From Trifolium pratense (taxonomy: Eukaryota; Streptophyta; Magnoliopsida; Fabales; Fabaceae), in NCBI RefSeq assembly GCF_020283565.1, contig NC_060059.1, forward strand, positions 45,838,572 through 45,902,571: 64,000 nucleotides of DNA, read 5' to 3'. Below the pieces are notes generated by a model. It saw only the letters and a program-made list of their open reading frames with translations. It was not told the origin of the DNA and searched no databases. A program made the position numbers and the translations under genes. This document shows positions 11,276 through 22,624 of the stretch, one piece after another (the stretch's first letter is position 1; each line of letters opens with the position of its first letter).

Positions 11276-12284
11276 TGAAAGAGCTGCCGCGAGCGATTGG
11301 GTTCAACGGATGAATGAATTGCGATTGGTCACAAGTTTGGATCAACTTTTACTCATTTTCTTCCACGGGGCGTTCTTTTAATACCTTCAACTTCACTTTC
11401 AATCCTCTCCTCCACTTTCAATAATTTCTGTCACTTCAAGGCTAAAAGTGTCTTTTTGTAATTCCAATAAGCTAGCTTATACAGTAGTTTATTGGACTAG
11501 CTTATAAGCTTGTTTGAAAAAAATAAAAGTGTTTGGTAAAAAACCTTTTTCACGAGCTTATAGTTTTTTTGAGATGCTATTTTAAGTGTTCGTTTGACTT
11601 TTTCGGTCTTAGAAACTATCTAAAAGCCAAAAGTGAAAATAAAAACTTTTAGGAAAGAGTTAAAAGTTGTTCGGTAATTATTGTTTTTTAAAGCTTCAAA
11701 ATTATTTTTAAGTTCAAAATTATTTGGTAAAATATATTTTTAAAAGCTTAAGTTTTTAGGACAATCAATCGTATAAATAAATGAATATTTTAAAAATAAA
11801 AGATAACTTTGAATAAAAATTCATAAACTATCATATAAAAAAGAGTTCGAAAAATATTTTATCAAAGAGAAATTATCTAAAGAGAGTTTACTAATATTAA
11901 AATACTTTAACAAATCATTCCCGATTAGAAAGATACTAACAATTTTTTTAAAAAAAATATAATAACAACTAATAATATTGCGATAAAAACAAACTTAAAA
12001 AAAATAATAACAACTAATCTTTTCTTCGATATATGCAATCAGTCCTCCTATATCATTAATTTTTTGTTTTAAAACAATGTAATTTTTGATCTAATGATAA
12101 AAATCAATTTATACATGATGCAGTTTCACATATATATTATAAAATATTAGTTTAATAAAATTAAAGAAAATTAGTGTATATTATTATCAAAAAAAAAAAG
12201 AAAGAAAATTAGTGTATATTCATAGAAAAGAAGAAAAAAAAAAACATGTATAGCATGCAAATAAAGTTGATAACATATTTTTAA
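11276..12284. other. Kinase upstream region and AT-rich intergenic DNA
   Basis: The proximal ~150 bp (11276-11430) should hold the kinase promoter. An inverted CCAAT box (GATTGGTC) is at about 11325-11332; no clear TATA box is visible. Beyond it, 11470-11780 has AAGCTAGCTTAT / AGCTTATAAGCTTG inverted words typical of decayed MITEs. The rest is AT-rich with no gene. Confidence 0.4.
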
Positions 12285-12468
12285 GGATTTAATTTAAATA
12301 CACCGACGGTGTAAAATAATTTTACACCGTCAATCAATACCAACCATGTTTTCCGCCACATCACCCCACTTCAGCCCACTTTTTTGATATGACATGGCAA
12401 AATGGTGGTTGTTTATTGGACGATCGTGTAAAACTATTTTACACCGTCGGTGCATATCAATTAAACTC
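12285..12468. mobile_element. MITE with ACACCGACGGTGTAAAATA termini
   Basis: Inverted ends: TTTAATTTAAATACACCGAC... on the left and ...GTCGGTGCATATCAATTAAA on the right. Each includes the inner palindrome CACCGACGGTG. The left arm repeats TTTTACACCGTC, so it can fold on itself. The centre (about 12350-12400) is shared with the interior of the hAT at 1829-2281. The target duplication looks like TTTAA/TTAAA and is not certain. Confidence 0.7.
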
Positions 12469-12695
12469 TATTTTTAAAAAAGACAATTGTGTGAATGTAT
12501 CAATTTGTCTAGTTAAAAGAAAAAGTTTCGCTATGTACCAAAAAAAAAAAAAAAGTTTCGCTGACTTTAAGGACAATATGAGTTTATTGTTTGTGACAAA
12601 CAAATATTGTTGCGTGAGCGTAATAATATATAAACAATTCGGAAAAAAGAAAGAAATGTAGCCGTAGGGAATCGAAGGGAGTCCAAAGAAAAAAA

Positions 12696-12967
12696 CTTAA
12701 TTAATAAAATGGTCCCTTAAAGATATTTTTTGTTTCAGATTGGTCCCTTAAAGAAAAAAAGGTCCAAATAGATCCTTTAAAGAAAAAAAAGTCCGAATAG
12801 GTCCCTTAAAGACATCTCCGTTAATCAGTTTGGTCCCTAAAAAGAGATCTAAATAGGACCAAACTGATTAACAGATATGTCTTTAAGGGACCTATTCGGA
12901 CCTTTTTTTCTTTAAGGGACCAATATGAAACCAAAAATGTCTTTAAGGGACCATTTTATTAATTAAG
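12696..12967. mobile_element. Foldback MITE, 272 bp, nearly a perfect palindrome
   Basis: Starts CTTAATTAATAAAATGGTCC and ends with its reverse complement. Within each arm, GGTCCCTTAAAG recurs every 25-35 bp. The arms run almost to the centre (about 12830), so most of the element is one long inverted repeat. Confidence 0.8.
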
Positions 12968-13093
12968 CCAAGAAAAAATAAGCTCCGTTTTTTTCTTTCC
13001 AAAAGTAGGTTTGATGCTCCTAGAAGTTCTTTTTATTCAATTTTGCATATTGGAAAAACGCTGTTTTTTTATGGTTAAGAGCTTTATTAAAAA

Positions 13094-13314
13094 CTAGCGG
13101 GCTGCGTTCCGCGCCTGCCTGTGTCTAACTTATGTAAAAAAAAAAAATTCTTATCTTATTGTGAGTTTGTTAATAAAAAAAATTTGTTGCTACTAAAAAA
13201 ATCAAGGGTATTGTTGGTATTATTGTTAAATATTATTTCAAATTATTGAAGGGCAAAATGGACCAAAAAAAAGTCAGCCCAAACTCCCGTATTCCCTTTA
13301 TATATTGTTATAGA
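13094..13314 (-). mobile_element. Short non-autonomous Helitron, 221 bp
   Basis: Read on the minus strand it begins TCTATAACAATATATAAAGG at 13314, continues with GGGAGTTTGGGCTGACTTTT, and ends GGAACGCAGCCCGCTAG at 13094, followed by T. The 5' TC, the 3' CTAG preceded by a GC-rich imperfect hairpin, and insertion between A and T without target duplication are the Helitron rules. It carries no gene. Confidence 0.85.
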
Positions 13315-14124
13315 TGTGTTTAGCCCAACTTCTTATTTTAAAGGGAATAAAAAGCTAAAAAAAGTCGGGTCAAACGGAATCTAAGTAGTGTTTGAGCTTA
13401 TAACTTATAGTTTTTACCGTTTTTTTTTTCATTTTTAACCTTTAATTTAATTTTATTATTTTTTTATAAAATAAAAAACTACCGACTAAAAAAAACTACC
13501 CATTACATATAAATATGTCCTTTTATGTCTTTTTATATTTATCAATTATTTAAAAAACTAATTTTACCAAATACTTTAATTTCAATCAGCTAGTTTTGAT
13601 AAGCTAGCTTATAGCTTAATTTTACCAAACAGAGACTAAGTCTACGGGGGGAAGGGTTAAAAAACACCGTAAGATATATTATTAAAATAATGAGTGGTTC
13701 AGATGCATTACCACCAACTTGTAGCTACGGTGTTTTGAATGTTAATTTGAATTCACAAGAATACCAAATATTTTTACTGAATTACAAACTGAAAATGTGA
13801 AAAATATCCCCCCATTTTATTTATTTGTAATTGAACAATAAACCCTATAATATACTTCATCCGGTCATTAATGTGAGAGCAAAACTACTTTTTAGATTCA
13901 TTCAGAATCGAATGTATTTAGTCTATATAATAAACTAAATATATTAGATTCTCAATTAATTTAAAAAATAACTTTTCTCTTATATTAAGTATCGGAGAGA
14001 GTATTATATTAAAAAAAATAACTAGGGTTTTAAATTTATTTAATTTAGTGTGTTGTTCATATTCCCATCTCAAATTAACCTGGTGTTGGTTGTTGTTGTT
14101 GAATCTGAAAATATAATTCATACG
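13315..14124. other. Intergenic, with decayed MITEs
   Basis: A MITE remnant with GCTTATAACTTATAG / GCTAGCTTATAGC ends lies at about 13385-13640. A degenerate Stowaway-like element lies at about 13856-14000 (left TACTTCATCCGGTCATTAAT, right ATTAAGTATCGGAGAGAGTA). No gene. Confidence 0.5.
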
Positions 14125-14129
14125 TTTAA

Positions 14130-14485
14130 AATTGGAAGTTGGGCTTAACCTATCTTTACAAAATTGACTTGTAAGGTGATGATTGCCTCTAGTTTATAAA
14201 CACTTATTTAGGTCTTCTTGCAAGCGATGTAGGACTTCTTTAACACACCCCATCGCGCTCAACACTGTTGGGCTTGTTGCGCGGATATAAATAGTGGAGG
14301 GCCCAATCAAAAACCCGATTGCAGGCGGTTCAATGAAGTGGCCCAGCGAATCCTAGATAGGCTCTAATACCATCTTAGAGTTGAGTATTGGGTCTAACTT
14401 ATCCTTATAAAATCGGCTTGTAAGGTGATGATTGTCTCTAGTTTATAAACACTTATTCAGGCTTTCTCGCAAGCGATATGATTAA
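14130..14485 (-). mobile_element. TRIM (miniature LTR retrotransposon)
   Basis: Two direct copies of about 105-115 bp flank a short internal part. Both contain GGTGATGATTG.CTCTAGTTT followed by ATAAACACTTATT.AGG. The left copy is at about 14130-14245 and, read on the minus strand, starts TGTTAAAGAAG; the right copy is at about 14378-14485. Next to the right copy the minus strand has TGGTATTAGAGCC (14360-14372), one base off the usual initiator-tRNA-Met primer site TGGTATCAGAGC. There is no coding capacity. Element orientation is minus. Confidence 0.75.
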
Positions 14486-15012
14486 AAAAAAAAATTTAGA
14501 CGCATAATTTTTTCCAACTTTACTATGGGCATGATAATTATAAGAAACCAATACATCAAAGTGACATAAAATAAGATTTAATAAACGAAAAAAAAAATGA
14601 AATGTGTCGGGCTGACCCATTAGCCGACATGGCCCATATGGGCCTGACCAAATTCTTCAATAGATAACCAAATAATAATTAGAATTTTTTTTTTCTACCC
14701 CAACAATCTTCATTCTACCCCAACATTTTTCTAAAAATACCCAATATACCCTTATTAAATTTTTTTTGTCGTATTATACTATTCCGGTAAAATTTTCATC
14801 CTCCAAAAAAACTGTTCCGGTAAGTATTTATCGTTACCGGTAAGTTAACTTTACCGGTACACTTTTTAAAAAGTGTTCCAGTATGTTAATATTACCGGTA
14901 CACTTTTAAAAAGTTTTCTGGTATGTTATGTTTATCTTACTGGTACACTTTTAAAAAAGTGTTCCGGTATTTTAATTCTTATTGATGCTTCTATTCAATT
15001 TTTAATGAGTCG

Positions 15013-15120
15013 TTCCCGAAACTACTAGATAGAAGTTTCTAACGCAGAACATATTTCATTTGTTACAGAACTAGCTAGAACCTTCAAGTTTTTTCTTTCT
15101 CAATTCTCACCTTTTAAATA
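15013..15120 (+). promoter_or_regulatory. Heat-shock promoter of the captured sHSP gene
   Basis: Three inverted heat-shock element cores are visible: TTCccGAA (15013-15020), GAAgtTTC (15032-15039) and GAAccTTC (15078-15085). The last is extended by a further TTC near 15093. A TATA-like TTTAAATA follows at 15113-15120, about 70 bp before the coding start at 15192. This matches plant sHSP promoters; activity is inference. Confidence 0.7.
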
Positions 15121-15191
15121 CTCCAATCATAGCAACTCATTCACAACATTGAAAATCACTTTTCATCAAAGAAGAAAAAGCTTTATCAATA

Positions 15192-15583
15192 ATGGATTTC
15201 AGATTAATGGGTTTGGATTCTCATCCAGTTCTTCATTCTCTGATGGATATTTCAGACGAAACTTCTTCCGACAAGGCATCACACAATGCTCCGACATGGT
15301 GCTACGTGAGAGACGCAAAGGAAATGGCTGCTACTCTCCGGCGGACGTGAAGGAATATCCGAATTCGTACTTGTTTGTGATTGATATGCCGGGGTTGAAA
15401 TCTGGTGACATAAAGGTTCAGGTTGAAGATGACAATGTTCTTGTGATAAGTGGTGAGAGGAAGAGGGAAGAAGAGAAAGAAGGTGTTAAGTATTTGAGAA
15501 TGGAGCGAAGGGTTGGAAAGTTTATGAGGAAATTTGTTCTTTCTGAGAATGCTAATACTGATGCTGTTTCTGCTATTTGTGCT
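15192..15583 (+). pseudogene. Class II cytosolic small heat-shock protein, frameshifted and truncated
   Basis: The start [10 protein letters not shown] at 15192 and the domain start [20 protein letters not shown] are typical of plant cytosolic class II sHSPs, ATP-independent chaperones that hold unfolding proteins. A 2-nt insertion near 15333-15337 (ACTCTCCGG where the family has ACTCCGG) shifts the frame between the N-terminal arm and the alpha-crystallin domain. The domain then reads well up to about 15580 ([11 protein letters not shown]). After that, unrelated codons run into the MULE arm, stopping at 15652. The last ~28 residues, including the C-terminal beta strand and tail, are missing. 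It sits inside a Pack-MULE, so this is a transposon-borne copy of a host gene that must exist elsewhere. Confidence 0.9.
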
Positions 15584-15955
15584 AGATATGAGTCATATGA
15601 CCACCGTGTACAATATAGCATACCGGAACACTTTTTAAAAGTGTACCGGTAGAATTAACATACCGGTACACTTTTTAAAAAGTGTATTAAAAAGTGTACT
15701 AAAAAGTGTACCGGTAATATTAACATACCGGAACACTTTTTAAAAAGTGTACCGGTAAAGTTAACTTACCGGTAACGATAAATACTTACCGGAACAGTTT
15801 TTTGGGAGGATGAAAATTCTACCGGAACAGTATAATACGATAAAAAAAAATTTAAAATATATTAATTTTTAATAAGGGTATATTGGGTATTTTTAGAAAA
15901 ATGTTGGGGTAGAATGAAGATTGTTGGGGTAGAAAAAAAAAATTTCTAATAATTA

Positions 15956-16451
15956 AGTCAGGTTGGGCTAGCCCATTTATATAGTTTGGCCCACTGGGCC
16001 AGGAATATTTGAAATACGTTGAAGACCTTCAACCAGCTTCAAATTGTTGCAAATTGTTGGAATTTAAAACTAGAGTGACTCTTGAGATTTTTTATTTTAT
16101 TTTTGCCTATTAAATGCCATAATATACAACATTTTTCATTTTTCATTTACATAAATTTACATAATAGACACAGACAGATACCGCGAAATAGCTGTGTATC
16201 TTAGGGCTAATTAATAATACCTATTAGTTTAGTGAATCAATTCTTAAAAATGGAATAGGAGAGAACCGAACAAACTACATCAATTTTTTTTTTCTATTTT
16301 TTTTTTCAGTTTGAATCGTAGGTTGAATTAATTTTTTGTGATCCGCTTGCATCCTTGCTACAACACATTAGGAGAACAGCTTATCAAAAAAAAAAAAAAA
16401 ACACATTAGGAGAACAGACAAGACAGAACCAAAAGGAAAGTGAATTGCATA
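15956..16451 (+). other. Upstream region of the glutaredoxin gene
   Basis: AT-rich, with poly-T and poly-A tracts. It should contain the glutaredoxin promoter and 5' UTR. I see no clear TATA box or known element. Confidence 0.4.
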
Positions 16452-19400
16452 ATGATGGCATTATCATCAGTGGCGAACACTTTCACTCTTCCTCGCTTTA
16501 CCTTCAACAATAACTCATCTTCTTCTTCCTCCATCTCAAAAATCTTCACTTTCTCCACTCCTTCACCCATCATCAATGCATCTTCCTCAATATCACGCTC
16601 ATTCACTTTCCCTCGAGCCATGTCTTCTTCTCCTTCTCCCTCTTCTTCTTCCCCCTCCTTTGGCTCTCGTCTCGAAGAAACCGTCAAAAACACCCTTTCT
16701 CAAAATCCTGTTGTCGTTTATTCCAAATCCTGGTGCTCCTATTGTTCCGAGGTTAAATCATTGTTCAACAAACTTGGTGTTCAACCTTTGGTCATCGAAT
16801 TGGACGAATTGGGTATTTCAACTCAAACCCTAATTCATCATTTACAACTCAACTATTGCTTGCAATTTTGTTTGTGTATTTATTTATTTTATATTATTTT
16901 ATTTTAGGTCCACAAGGTCCACAGTTGCAGAAATTATTGGAAAGAATCACTGGCCAATACACTGTCCCAAATGTCTTTATAGGTAAATCAACTGCATATT
17001 GGGTTTAAAATTTTTTTTTAGCTGAAAAAAAAAACATTCTTCCCCATAATATTGCAATTTGTAAGATTAATCTCTATTTTGAAAACTTTTTACAAAAAAT
17101 ATATAATTATAAGATCTGTTTAACAAAAATATACTATTCATTTATCTTGTTCTGTATTGTTTTAATAATGTATAAATGTAAATATTAGCATGTAAGATCT
17201 TGTTCAATTTGTTTTGATGAGTATTTTCAAAATATTAAATTTTTATAATTTTTACTAATAGACAATTAAAGATATTAGTGATCAAAATTGTGCATTGGCA
17301 TACATGCAGTGGTCAAAGAGGTCTTATAATTAGGGACGAGGACTACAGTCGATAAATTATTTTAAATTTTGAGGGATTAAAGTTGAAAGCTCATAATTTT
17401 GTAGTGACTAAAAGCATATTTACGCCTTTAAAATATCTTGTTAGTGATTCCAATTGTTCTGGGGAAATAGAGAGGTGAGGGAAATTTAATTTAGAATGTC
17501 ATAGTATTTTGTTCCTTTTGTGAAATAGCATAAGCACTTATCATATAGTAATTTATTATGTATAATACTTGTTCAAAAATTTATTATGTTACAAAAATAA
17601 AATAAAATAAAACTGTTTCCATATAAGGTATACGATATTTCCATAAGATATCGTGGAGAGCTTATGTAAGTAAGCTGAAAATAGATTATGGACATGTCGT
17701 AAGCTGTTTTCTTAAACTCTCACAAACAGTCTCACTAGTGCTTATCAATTAAAATAACCAAACCAAACAGGCCCTAATTAGTTACTGGAATACTGCATGA
17801 ATTTTGCTTGTCAATTTATCTTGAGTGAGGTGGAGGTGCTTATCATGCTCCTTATCGGTTCTAAAATATCTTGAAAATGATTCAATTTAAGATTGTTTTG
17901 GGAAAAAGGTGAAATGGATAATTTTTTATTTCATTTTGTTCCTTTTGTGAAATATTAACCCTAATATAAACCCAAGGAAAGATATTAAAGATGATAGAAT
18001 ATGAGCTTGTTAGCTTGTATATTTCAGTCATGTTGATTAGGTTATCATAACTTAGATATGGCAAAATCTTGTACAGACTTCTGTGTATGTTCAGCTTAAG
18101 AAATTATATAAGGCAGATAAATAAATTGAAATTATATCATATATAGGGGTATATATCGAGCACTTATGGGTTGAAGGCATGGTGAATATGCTTGATATCT
18201 AGTGATTTATGAAACCAAGAAGCTGTGTTTGGGCCTGAAAAGTATGAAAGGGAGAGAGAAGGATATAAGCTCAGCTGAAAATATTTGCCATTAAGCTAGG
18301 ATAAGTATCCTCTATGAAAACACAGGTGAGAGAACAACAACCACAGAGGGGGTGAAAAGTTAAGAGAAAAACTAATAATACAAAAAACTCCATTGAAATA
18401 ACCATGGATTTCCCAATGGGTTTGTTAAGGAGGAACTTTTGAATATTTGGGGAGTTTGAGAAGGATTGATGAAAAAATACACCAGAAAAATATAAATTTG
18501 AAATGCTTTCTATCATCATTGTTAGCAAAAAAACTGAGTAGATCTAGCAGCAGAAGGTATTGTGAATGAATAACTTCTCTATCATTCAAGTTCTTACTAA
18601 AAAGTGGAATTCCCGGTCTGTGAGGGAGAACTAAGAAAAAGCCTATGAGGAGTCATTTCCATCCCCAAGTATTCATCTTCCCAGAGTTTGATACAAAGTA
18701 TTGCACTGAAGGTAATAGAAATCAGATGTCCAAAAGAGTAGTCCATCTAGGAGAATGCCATAGCCACTTTCCATGGCAATATTTTTAGACACGAAATTTC
18801 GCAGACTGAATCCCCCTCCATTTCTAGGTTTGCAACTATCCACAAGCGTAGTAGGTGACAGAGTAACTACTACCACAGAGGGTGTGAGAAGAGAAAAACT
18901 AATGATGCACAGGCTGTCATTCTCTCTGCAAGTCTGAGTTGGAGACTGCCTTTAAATAACCATGTCTTTCCCGTGGGTTTTTTGTGTGTAAATTAGTTAT
19001 CCTCTATGCGCAACTGCACTGACTAATCCCTTGAGCCGGATAGAATTTCAATGGACAACAAAACTCTCCCTCAAAAGCTTTAATAGTTGTTGCGTTCTCA
19101 GGGTTGGATTTGAACCCAATACATTTCCTAGTGGGTTTGTTAAGGAGAAACTTTTCAAGTTCTTACTAAAGTGAAATTACCAGTTTGTTAGGGAACCCTA
19201 AGGAAAATCCTTTGAGGAATCACTTCCAGCCCCAAGTATCCTGCAAGAGTTGGATACAAGTGTTTCACTGAAGGTAATTGAAATCAAATATCCAAAGGAG
19301 TAGTCCATCTAGGAGAATATGCCGCAGACACTTGATGTCTTGATTGCCAAGGCAATATTTTTAGACAATAAATTTCCCAGACTGAATCCCCCTTCATTGC

Positions 19401-20270
19401 TATGTTTTTTTTCCCAGACTGAATCCCCCTTCATTGCTATGTTTTTTTTCCCAGACTGAATTTCCCAGTCTGATACGAGTTCTTTCATCTAACTCCAAAG
19501 TTCTTTCTGTAAAGAATGTAACTTTAGAAACTCCAACTTAAAATTATGCCACACTTGCCATTCACAATTGTGGAAAGTTCTCACAGTCAAATCCTGATAT
19601 ACTATTTCAATTATTCCCATGCCTTGAATTATGGATTAATATACTGTATTACATCCTCATATTATCTAATATAATATTCTAAAACAACAAAAGTCTGTTA
19701 CCCTTGATTTAATTTTATCTTTTGAATAGAACAGTTTATTCCCGACCCTAAAGTTTTCTTCATTGCAGGTGGCAATCACATCGGTGGCTGTACAGGTATA
19801 TATTCCTTGTGCTCTTGTTTTATTATTGATTATTTAACTGAGGGGGATGTCTCGACTGCTCAAAATATTATTCTTCTTTTTCACATTCCTCTGCTTTTAC
19901 TTCAAAATGTATATGACAGCAAATGTAGTAAATCGTCTGAATATATGAATTTGGATTTGAGCAGTGCTAATTATGATAGCAATTTATCTCAGTTTCCAGT
20001 TAACCATTTAAATGCTCTTTTGTCTGGAAAACATGCTTGTGGAATTGCATTAATATTGTGCCACGTTATCATTTCTGTTTGGATTTCTAGCATTCTCAGA
20101 AAGACCAGCATTACGCAGTTTGATAAAAATCTTAGCAATGTGAAATTTCTTTTGTATTCTCCTTTTGTTTCCCACGTTATTTTATTTGTGCAGATACACT
20201 TAAGCTGTACAGGAAAGGAGAACTTGAAACTCTGCTATCAGAAGCTGTTGCTAAAATTAAGGGAAGCTAA
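16452..20270 (+). CDS. GRXC5: Plastid-type CPYC-class glutaredoxin (GRXC5-like), 4 exons
   Basis: Thiol-disulfide oxidoreductase that uses glutathione, probably in the chloroplast. Exons 16452-16812, 16908-16982, 19769-19795, 20194-20270; all GT-AG, total 540 bp (179 aa plus stop). Residues 1-70 are Ser/Thr/Phe-rich and nearly free of acidic residues, as in transit peptides. The active site WCSYC (Cys95, Cys98) is the GRXC5 form; the related GRXS12 has WCSYS. TVP (139-141) and the GG...GGCTD glutathione-binding stretch (146-155) are present. Start: two adjacent ATGs (16452 and 16455); the second has the better +4 G. Intron 2 is 2786 bp and carries repeats. GRXC5 of Arabidopsis can bind a [2Fe-2S] cluster (family knowledge). 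No defect is seen. Confidence 0.95.
18585..19445. repeat. Diverged direct duplication within glutaredoxin intron 2
   Basis: About 250 bp at 18585-18835 recur at about 19155-19420. Shared words include AGTTCTTACTAAA, AGTAGTCCATCTAGGAGAAT and CAATATTTTTAGACA, then CAGACTGAATCCCCCT. The end of the second copy is itself repeated in tandem (TTCCCAGACTGAATCCCCCT at about 19373-19450). An unidentified old repeat; no TSD or termini found. Confidence 0.65.
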
Positions 20271-21313
20271 GACCTTGTCAATATTACTCTCATCCTATAG
20301 GGAATCTGTTCCGGTTATCGATTTGTCCACATGTTGGTTGAAACTTGAAAGCACTGAGTTTATACATCGATGTTTAGATATTAGACCCTAATAAACTTTG
20401 TAATTGAAGAGTTTATATAACTGAATTAAGCAACTTTTATATCTGGAAGACTGTATTTATATTTTTCTTCATTATTATGTAATGATTCTTCTTCAATTGG
20501 TCGATTGAATGCCTTTGAAACTACAATTCTTTGAGTGCTCAAGGCAAATGAAATTTATGAATACGTAGTTTGATCTATTATTTGTTGCATCATGACATGT
20601 TTTAGGAAGCTCCTTGCATGCTGCAAGCATTAATCTTATGATTTGTACTTTTCGCACCCCTTGCAATGTCTCAGTCACCCCCTGAAATGACCAAACTACC
20701 CTTCTCGCTTTGTAGGACGTGAGCACGTCGATCGCGTTCGAGGTTGTACATGTAGGTGACCTTTGAATTCACCCACCCCCTGACATTTAACAAGTTCGCT
20801 ATCTAAGATGCGAACACGTCTTAATTATAACACGGCTTCATCTTCTTCTTTCCCATTTCAACGATTTTTGAAAAACTATGATGAGTATTGGCCTACTGGT
20901 AAAATTGAAGGTTTATTGGCCGTTTGTGGTTGAAAACAACAAAGGAAGTTATGTTTTAAAGCACAATACTCCCAAACCTATAGCCCAAACCCTCAATTCT
21001 CCCAAAACCTTAGTTGGTCGAAATTGAAGGTTTCTTGGTCGTTTAGGGTCGCAATAATCAAAGGAGCAAAAAGTAATATAAGGTAAAAGCTTTGTTCTCG
21101 TTTATTTTTCTGCATGCATGACTGTGTTGGTTCACGTTGTGGCAAACGAATGGTGAACTAGTGTTCGCTTACCAGAAAGCAATAGGAATTATGTGTTCGC
21201 TTCACAGTAAGTGAGCGTATATTCTGCCTGCTGTTTCTTCTGTTGTCATTTGGTTTAGATAGTAAGTGTGGTGTAGGAATAATTTGTTTTTTTTTTTTTG
21301 TGATGTTTAGATA
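20271..21313. other. Glutaredoxin 3' UTR and intergenic DNA
   Basis: 20271-20490 is likely 3' UTR; no single poly(A) signal is certain. 20700-21080 contains repeated GTGAGCACGTC/GCGAACACGTC words and a diverged direct repeat (AAATTGAAGGTTTATTGGCCGTTT at about 20904 and AAATTGAAGGTTTCTTGGTCGTTT at about 21020). No gene. Confidence 0.4.
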
Positions 21314-22560
21314 TGGGAAATACATCCAAAGATGCTGATAGAAGGAAACATGCCACTAAGGCTAGTGCATCTGCCAAGAAATAAATTGCGGCTCAGAACT
21401 CTCCGAAGAAGTGGTCACGGAAAGCTCCAGCTACTTCAGGTGCTACTGAGACTGTTCGCCCTGAGCATGAGGCTATTGGAGCATATCTGAAATTTTTAAT
21501 TGCCACGTGTCATACATAAAGGATAGGAAGTGAAATGGAGCATAAGCTATTGGAGCATATACGAACCCAAATGCTCTTCAGATCCACTCCATTACCATAT
21601 GCTCCATTTTTCCTCAGTTTTCATCCGGATGAATGACATGTGGCAATTAAGAGTTTCAATGACTGAGATTAAAACGTTACAGAGACAACAGACAAAACGT
21701 GAACTAACAAAAATCACCCCATTTATGTTGCTTCACCATCGATCTCTTTGACTTATTGTCGTCGCCGGCTCGCCGCCCAAGTGCCACCGTTCATCTCCCG
21801 CCGTCTCTTTGACTTATGGGCGTCGCCGTTATTGCTAGAAAAAGATTTGGGGGAAAAAATGCAAATCCAAAAGATTTGGGAAAAATTTCAGATCCATAAC
21901 AATGAATTTGAGAGAAAGAAGAAGACCAAGATTGAATACACAGTGGTGGCGGAGCTTTGACATGGTGGTGGTTGACGGTACGACGATACTGAGAAAAGGA
22001 GAGTAACCATTCAATAGGTTGTTGTTGTTACTTCACAAAGTGTTTCTCCATAACTTTCACTTTACTTCAGTGTCTCTTTGAATCGCCCTCTCTCTCTCTC
22101 TCTCTCTCTCATATCAGCAGTTGCAATTTAAAGTTGAAAATTTTATCGCAAAATTAAAATAAAAAATTTCAGTTTTGAAAATCAATAACAGGTTGACCAA
22201 GAACAATAACAGAGGTGCTACAGTGATGCTGCGGCGGTGACAAAAAAGGCAAAGAGGCTAAGAGAGATGGTGAAGCAAGAAGATAGCAACTAGGTTGTTG
22301 TTGTTGGTTCACAAGTGTTACTATGTGGCTGATTTTTTAATCTCAGCGATTGAAACTCTTAATTGCCACGTGTCATTCATCCGGATGAAAACTGAGGGGA
22401 AATAAAGCATAATGGAGTGGATTTGGATTCCTTCAGAAAGGCTTTGTCTAATATGGAAAAGGTTCAGATGTCTTCCATGATGCAACACTTATTTGAATTG
22501 TTGGATCAAGTTTATCCCACAAAATGCTATCATGTTCCCTCCACACTATATCAACTTTTA
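21314..22560 (+). pseudogene. Degenerate unknown reading frame split by a MULE-like element
   Basis: From an ATG at 21314 it reads MGNTSKDADRRKHATKASAS, then a stop, then in the same frame a basic Ala/Pro/Ser-rich stretch to about 21480. After the inserted element (21582-22422) a frame reads MEKVQMSSMMQHLFELLDQV near 22450-22520. The product is not recognised. Lys/Arg-rich N-termini like this occur in transposon-encoded proteins, so it may be an element remnant. Confidence 0.3.
21582..22422. mobile_element. MULE-like element with ~95-bp inverted ends
   Basis: The left arm begins ATCCACTCCATTA and runs through TCAGTTTTCATCCGGATGAA to TTCAATGACTGAGATT at about 21675. The right arm is its reverse complement (about 22335-22422). 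Flanks GCTCTTCAG and TTCCTTCAG are a possible imperfect 9-bp duplication. The interior (21735-22260) has a short GC-rich block and a CT microsatellite (22090-22110). No transposase. Confidence 0.65.
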
Positions 22561-22624
22561 TTTTCGTTTTTTCTTTGACAAGTTATTTCCATTTTTTGAA
22601 AAAAATCACTTTTAGTTTTTCTTT

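Larger units (their letters stand above)
14682..15946. mobile_element. Pack-MULE carrying a small heat-shock protein gene
   Basis: Ends GAATTTTTTTTTTCTACCCC / GGGGTAGAAAAAAAAAATTTC with a perfect 9-bp target duplication TAATAATTA (14673-14681 and 15947-15955). Inverted arms of about 300 bp (14682-14985 and about 15613-15946) contain many ACCGGTACACTTTTTAAAAA / TTTTTAAAAAGTGTACCGGT words. Everything between (about 14990-15612) is a captured sHSP gene with its promoter. No transposase is present. The terminal sequence is shared with the MULEs at 2619-4812 and 26032-26830. Confidence 0.92.

Noticed and set aside
15149..15652. 167-codon open frame across the small heat-shock region
   Set aside because: Its start is not an sHSP start. 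It is open only because the 2-nt insertion joins an out-of-frame N-terminus to the domain. The true start is 15192 and the copy is broken.
19807..20391. 194-codon open frame on the plus strand
   Set aside because: It is glutaredoxin intron 3 read through into exon 4 in a wrong frame.
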